Shown: positions 58,401 through 64,000 of the stretch, piece by piece | Layout: every line of letters begins with the position of its first letter | Numbering within the stretch: the stretch's first letter is position 1 | Assembly (NCBI GenBank): GCA_932521035.1 | Contig: OW051495.1 | Span: 682,001-746,000 of the forward strand | Origin: Oscheius dolichura | Lineage: Eukaryota; Nematoda; Chromadorea; Rhabditida; Rhabditidae | Length of the DNA stretch: 64,000 bases | Reading direction: 5' to 3' | Position numbers and translations under genes: made by a program | The notes under the pieces: model-generated | Seen by the model: only the letters and a program-made list of their open reading frames with translations | Told to the model about the DNA's origin: nothing | Databases searched by the model: none

Positions 58401-60514
58401 TATTGGTATCGTCTCTCGGCCCTCTCTCCCTCTCCCTCTCGTCTCCTTCGATAATTATTACCGGAAGGAAGACACACAGCGAAGAATAACATCCGGGAAC
58501 AGACGGCCAGGCAGGGTTGAGGGATAAGGAGGGAGAGGATCCACTGGAGGAAGGGGATTAGTAGCGAAGGGAAGATATCCATCTATAACTTACCAATTGA
58601 AAAATACGTTTTATAGACTTTATGAAACCGAGAAATTCTCGTAGAAAGTAGATTCTTCTCACAATCAAGAAGGGAAATGACTCTAGGAATTTCAACAAAC
58701 AATAGAAGAGCTGGACTTTTCTCAAGAGAAGAGCAAGAAGAGCACCTAACAAATGGGGAAGTAGAGAAAGAATTTTATTAGAATATCGCAATGCAAATAA
58801 ACTTCAAGAATAAATTTATAGTTGATCTGAAACAGCAAAAATTTTAGATACAGCGAGCTTCACCCTATCCTTCATTATGGATAAGGTTTTACAAAATTTC
58901 GCTAAAATTGAAAACAAACGGCCGAACACTACTCTACAATGTCCAATTGAGATATTTTGGAAGAAATAGAGCAACTGAATCTGAAAAGAACGTCGTACCT
59001 TTGGGAATGACTTCATATTTCCAGAAATTTGCTCAAAATACTGGGAAAAAGACAACTAACCGAGAAATCCACCCAGCTTACCATAATCTATCGTCAGTTA
59101 AGAAGTTTTCTCCAATTTTCTTCCGCTTTTTGGTTTCCTCTGCCCTTTTTACAACTCCCTTCATCAAATATAGCACCTCTTCCTGCCAACTGGAATGTGA
59201 TAAGCAGCAAAATGTAACCAGGGGTCCTAGATAACGCTTCAATCGTTTCTTCCACCCTTTTGGATCCGTTTCCCTTCTTCCCCAGTTCCCAACTATTTGT
59301 TCTCTACTTTATGACCCTGTTGTGGCCCTATCCTCGATGTCTGCTCTTGCCTTTCGCTCTTTTCTCTTCCCCGTAGCAACCCAATGCAGAAGGACACGCC
59401 TGCATATTGGAATAGCTGTCTAAATGGATCCTTTTTCCTTGTTTTACTTCAAAATTTGCGATTTTCTCTGTTGTCCAAGGCGGAAAGTTTTTATATTTTC
59501 GAAAATGTAAAAAATCAGATTTAAACGATGAAAAATTCTTACCGATACTTTAAATTCTCGTTAAAACCCAAAAAAAATAACAATTTTCTCCAGCTTTTTT
59601 ATAGAATTGTCTAAAATTTTTGTATAGTTCAATCAAATGATTCCAAATCTGAACTTACCATTCCATGCCCCGCTTGTCTTATTTTGCCGCCTTATACAGA
59701 TTCTAACAACGTTTTCGGCCATAGAATGTGTCCAATAGCCTGGGACTCTTGAGTCATTCCCGGTCGACAGCCCACAGGACAGTCTTACACGTTCTGATAA
59801 ACGAAACGGTGTTCACTACTATGTGAATTCACATCTTATCATCTGAACTAAACTATTGTCAAAAAAAACTTTATCTCCCTTTCTTATGGACTACCAATAA
59901 CCAAAAATGCAGAAAAACAGCCAATGAAAATAGACTTTTTTTTGGAAACCCACCCTATTTTTTAAATTAATATTGTTCCATTCTCTAAAAATCCGGCTAA
60001 AAAGAAAAGTTCGCCAGAAATTTCACTCACTCTACTCAGCTCCGTTACTCTTCCAATTCTCCCCCTTTTCTCCTTTTTTCCTTTTTTTTGTTCCAATTTT
60101 TCCATAAATGACCATACTTTTTTTCTTCTATGGTTCGTTTTCGGGCGGTATTATTATCCCAAAATCCAAAAATTCGAAAAAGAGATGAATATGGATGACT
60201 GTTCGTGACCAGAGAGGAGAGAGAAAGGATCCTTCTTCTTTTGTTTGCGTAACTGCCTGCCACGCCGCTATCTCTTCGCCTCTGTCCATTTCTATTATTC
60301 TATTCTTGCTCTCGTTTCATCCCGAGCAATTTCGACTTTATTTCACTCTTCCTACGATAGTAGACTGTACAATTTGAAGCCTAGAAGGGAATTCGTAATG
60401 AAAAATTGGGAATTTTATGTTTTGGGAAGGTATATATATAACGCTTCACCGTACTTTTACAATCCATATGATTTGCGCGTGGATGAAAACTCCCTATCTT
60501 CTCGATACCAATTT

Positions 60515-60662
60515 CTATAGTCCGTTTCCAACGGATATGTCACGAGTTCAAATTTCGCGGCGCATCTCCGTTGCGAGACCATGTCGGAAGAAGGCTGGTC
60601 CCACAGCGGAGGCGCGACAGACCTTTAAATCCCGTGACATATCCGTTGGAAACGGACTATAT
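60515..60662. repeat. R2 foldback element, copy 4 (cleanest arms)
   Basis: TATAGTCCGTTTCCAACGGA and TATGTCACG at the left return as CGTGACATA and TCCGTTGGAAACGGACTATA at the right, essentially perfect over about 30 bases. The interior is more diverged from the other copies. Confidence 0.85.
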
Positions 60663-61606
60663 TGGTCCAAAATTCTATTTTTTTTAGTCCTAAATCCATG
60701 TCCTAAGTGAATTTACCTCAAGATAAAGTCACCCTTCCTTTTGCTCCAGGACTTCTATCTTCCGCCCATCAAAATTTCCCCGATTTCTTGGGAATTCGCC
60801 CTTTTTTCTGTCCAAAACTCTAGAAAATGGCGTAATTTTCCATTTGATCAGTATTTTCCAGAAATTTTTCGATTAGAAATGTTCTACAGCGGGCATAAAT
60901 TACTTCCAACTATGCCCAATAACTTACTTGTTAGATGATATATTTTTCAGTTTCAAATGAGCAATCATATCTTACCAGGAGCTAAACAACCACTCTCCTT
61001 TTCTTTGAAAAGTCAGTCCCTATTCTTCAATTTTTTTTAATAGCTTCCCTCTCTGAATTGATCGTATTCAATAGCTCTATACACTGGACAATGACAATAG
61101 AATTGGCGCCGTGTGAACATTTTCCCTATTGCCTGAGAATTGCAGGCTTTTGTGGCTGGGAATTGTTTCCGTTTACTTCTCTATCGTTTCCTTTTCACTT
61201 TTCCCTTTTAATCCAGTTGATTGACTGCGCACTATAGTTAGGCTGACCTTTTCCGCAATTTCAACTCCGTATAGGTTTCACAGGGAACACAAAACATGGC
61301 TGTTTTTACATTAGACAACTGAATTAGCTTGAAATCAGTTTAAAGACCATACTTTTCGGTCTATTTTTTGCCTATTTCACTTGTTTTACAAATATTTACA
61401 GATAATTTTTACATCGAGCATTGTACTTTATTATATTCTTTTCTGTTTTGTAGAGCCTTCTTTATTATATCTATTTTCTCGTTGATCGTTGCTGATACCA
61501 ATTCGCCCACTAATTTTACTATTTACGGTTTTATTAGGCGTACTTTACGGACTCCTCTTTATTTGTTCCATTCAAAAGAGTCCTTTTCCAGAATTTCCCG
61601 CCAAAA

Positions 61607-63742
61607 ATGGGTCCATTCATTCGTTGGACCATGTTGCTCATCCTAGGATCCTTAATCCTAATGGTTCTGGTCAATAATAACCGAGGAAAGGGTATCTCAA
61701 ATATGAGGATGGCCTTCTTTGAAGAGAATGAGACTGTGTAAGTGTCGTTACTTACTGTTTTCTGTATAAAAACCCAATTTTAGGCCGCCTATTCCAACTC
61801 CAAGAGGGAATAAAACCTATAAAGAACTGGAAGAAGCCGTCTTCCAGCCGTTGGGCTACACAATTCGGGAGAAGAACATTATTCCCGCGCTCGATTATAT
61901 CAAGGAGCCCGATTGTCCAAAGGTTTGTTGATTTACTCGATAGATAGTCAATGGATGATTACTGTAAAACGGCGCTAGTGCGTATAGTAGGCAACTCGAA
62001 ACATATAGCTTTGATTAAAAATAGGCACTTGAAGAAATTTGTGCAGGAGGAATACTGTAGAAAATACAATTTTGAACTTAGAACATGGCCATTTAATCGG
62101 TAGAAATCTTCCTACAATCAGAAATAGACAAAAGTTGTATTTTCTGTTGGCAAAATACGAAAATGGAATGAATTTTGGTAGGTCTCAAAAGCATCGAACA
62201 TGTTTTTGCTCCATTCAGACCTTTAAAATATAGGTTTCCTCTACCTTTTGAGTAAAATAGGCCACCCCGGTCGTATCTTCCCTTTATCTCAAAAAATCGG
62301 GAAGATTCCAGGTTTTCACCGACTGGTTGGCCGGCAGTGAGAAGCAAGACGAGTCCGGCACCCCGCCCAGAAATATTCCAGCCTCCCTGCTCCCGAAATA
62401 CACTCTGGACAATCACACCCACCTGATTTTGGTGTGTTTATACAATTGCATATTCTCCACTGCCCTCTTTCTTGTAGGGCTATATGGATGATCGCTCCGG
62501 GACCCATTCAGCTTCGTGGAGCAGAGAAACGATTGATAGATATGTGAATGCCGATATTGCGACCATCAATAACTACGACGGAGAAGGACGTGAGTCATTA
62601 TTTCTTCTTTACCAATTTATACTTCATGAGGCGGATTAGGAACAATAATTGGCGAAAATCGGCCAAACTTTATGTTTCAGTTGAAATATTTAATTCTTGC
62701 TCTTTCTTGAGCGATAATTGATGACTAGGCGGAGTAGGTTAAAATTTAAAATGTTTCGTCAAGACTAGAAGAGTTGCACTTCAGTTTCCAAGCAATGCAT
62801 ACCGGGTTGTCTCTTCACAAAAATGAAGAAATTACTATATTCTGGCCGCAGAGATTACTCAAAATCTTTATCCATTCCAAATCATCATTTTGCCCAAATT
62901 TTGTCTGTTTTCTTCCGGATATAATCTAGCCAACAATTGAAATATTCGCTCCCAGGAATTTCCAGAATGATGTCTCCCCCACAAATACAGTATATTCCAG
63001 GAGGAATCTACCACGCGATGAAGGCGTATTCCTCTTCCGTCGCTGGAAAAGCCGGCATCGTCATTGGCTCTCTCTCCCCCTGGGTGGAGTCATTCCCCCT
63101 AAAATTGAAAGCCAGCCACGTCACGACCATCGAATACATGAAGATCCAAGTCGACCACCCCCAAGTGGACTATAAACATCCAGTGGAGATTGCTAAAGAC
63201 TATCAAAAGTCCTCCTTTTCCTATTTTCTGGGTAATTCCCAATTTCAGACACATTGGAGCCTATGACTGGGCTGCCAGTTTCTCTTCTCTAGAACACAGT
63301 GGTCTGGGAAGATTCGGAGACGCCTTGGACCCTATTGGGGACTTGAAAGAATCCCTGAAGACTTACTGTATGTTGAAGAAGGGAGGCTACTTCTACCTGG
63401 GATTCCCGATGGGATATGATACGGTCCACTGGAATCTGCATAGGATTTATGGACGAATCCGGTTGGCTCTCATGGCTGCTGGTGGGCTTTTTTACTTCTA
63501 AAAGAGTAAAGGATAACGCTCCAATTACTAAAAATTTGAAAATAACCTTTGAAATTTGAAATGGCCGTAAAACACTAAAAATTCCAAAATGGGAATTAGA
63601 AACAACCAAATTTCAAATTTCAGGCTTCGATCTGATAGATATGTTCCACCGAGACGCTAAAATGCCCATAAAACCGGAAAACTTCGCCAAAGATCTATCA
63701 GGAGCTCATAAGCAATTCGTCGTCGTGTTGAGGAAACGCTGA
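61607..63742 (+). CDS. DUF268 family membrane-anchored protein
   Basis: Seven exons, about 368 residues: 61607-61737, 61784-61922, 62312-62431, 62478-62589, 62956-63208, 63249-63481, 63624-63742. Residues 6-25 (RWTMLLILGSLILMVLV) form an N-terminal signal anchor with no cleavage site, so it should be a type II protein of the secretory pathway. The C-terminal half carries the DUF268 signature: KAGIVIGSLSPWVES, TTIEY, then FSSLEHSGLGRFGDALDPIG, DLKESLKTYCMLKKGGYFYL and FPMGYDTVHWN. DUF268 was first described from Caenorhabditis. Its GSxxPWxE, SFSSLEH and LKKGG order recalls a SAM-dependent methyltransferase fold, so an enzyme acting on a glycan or lipid is possible but unproven. The fifth intron, only 40 bases (GTCCTC...TTTCAG), is the weakest junction; it is needed to keep phase. 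Confidence 0.85.
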
Positions 63743-64000
63743 GCCTAGTTCTTCTTCTTTCTTTCTTCCTCTTGAAAGCCCAGACGAGTCATTTTCTATT
63801 TATTTTTCACCATTCTATCGTTATTTATTATCAAATACGGGTTCTATCGTTGTCGGAATGCACTTATTCAAGCATAAATCGGTTTCTTCCCAGCTCTTTT
63901 CGGGGTTTCTTTGATCTTTACCGTACACAGACATGGTGTATTTCCTGTTCCCTTGGAGTAAGTTTGAGATCTTGGTTCGTTGGTGTTAGAAAATATATTA
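63743..64000 (+). other. 3' flank of the DUF268 gene
   Basis: AT-rich 3' DNA. No further exon and no consensus AATAAA is seen in the remaining 258 bases; the variants TATTTATTATC and AAAATATATTA could serve. Confidence 0.4.

Larger units (their letters stand above)
50518..61606. other. Eleven-kilobase region without a recognisable gene
   Basis: All open frames here are short, lack protein-like composition and do not join into phase-consistent exons. The region has repeats at 51070, 52360 and 60515, purine-rich islands on the plus strand (51500-51970, 53030-53290, 54770-55090, 55640-56120, 57730-57960, 58270-58560) and pyrimidine-rich ones from about 59240 to 60320. It probably holds upstream control DNA for the flanking, divergently transcribed ZP and DUF268 genes. 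Non-coding RNA genes cannot be excluded by eye. Confidence 0.45.

Overview
The window is nuclear DNA of a nematode, most likely a rhabditid (clade V). The genes are split by many introns that nearly all end in TTTCAG-like acceptors, some introns are very short (40-50 bases), and several starts sit directly behind an acceptor as expected for spliced-leader trans-splicing. The gene families also fit: a DUF268 protein, proteins with insulin/EGF-receptor L domains, a cuticlin-like ZP protein and a nematode ELKS. The AT-rich spaces between exons hold many short non-autonomous repeats. All gene models were built by hand by joining exons in phase; no database search was run.

Layout. 17-2108 (+): 3' part of a GSK3-like kinase. 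2953-3744 (-): two-exon secreted, mucin-like, probably GPI-anchored protein. 4793-11634 (+): 16-exon, about 690-residue intracellular protein of unknown family. 14832-25386 (+): 15-exon ELKS/ERC/CAST active-zone protein with an intact C-terminal PDZ ligand. 26355-28447 (-): unrecognised four-exon gene. 29597-35172 and 35671-40841 (+): tandem paralogues that join two receptor L domains to a membrane domain with about seven hydrophobic segments. 42826-46332 (+): pepsin-like aspartic protease. 46766-47091 (+): doubtful small gene. 47937-50517 (-): single-pass ZP-domain protein. 50518-61606: 11 kb with no gene I can support. 61607-63742 (+): membrane-anchored DUF268 protein.

The genes do not form one pathway and the spacing gives no sign of a tight operon. 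The most notable content is the pair of L-domain/multipass receptors. Their joint architecture is unusual, and they differ reciprocally in introns although their central exons have identical lengths.

The non-coding part is dominated by short mobile elements: an eight-copy dispersed family of about 230 bases, two foldback families with four copies each, tRNA-derived SINE-like elements with a Pol III B box, several TIR elements (one probably using TTAA targets), and long inverted repeats inside introns. Pyrimidine-rich blocks upstream of genes follow the coding strand of the gene they precede, which suggests that much of the 11 kb gap is the upstream region of the minus-strand ZP gene.
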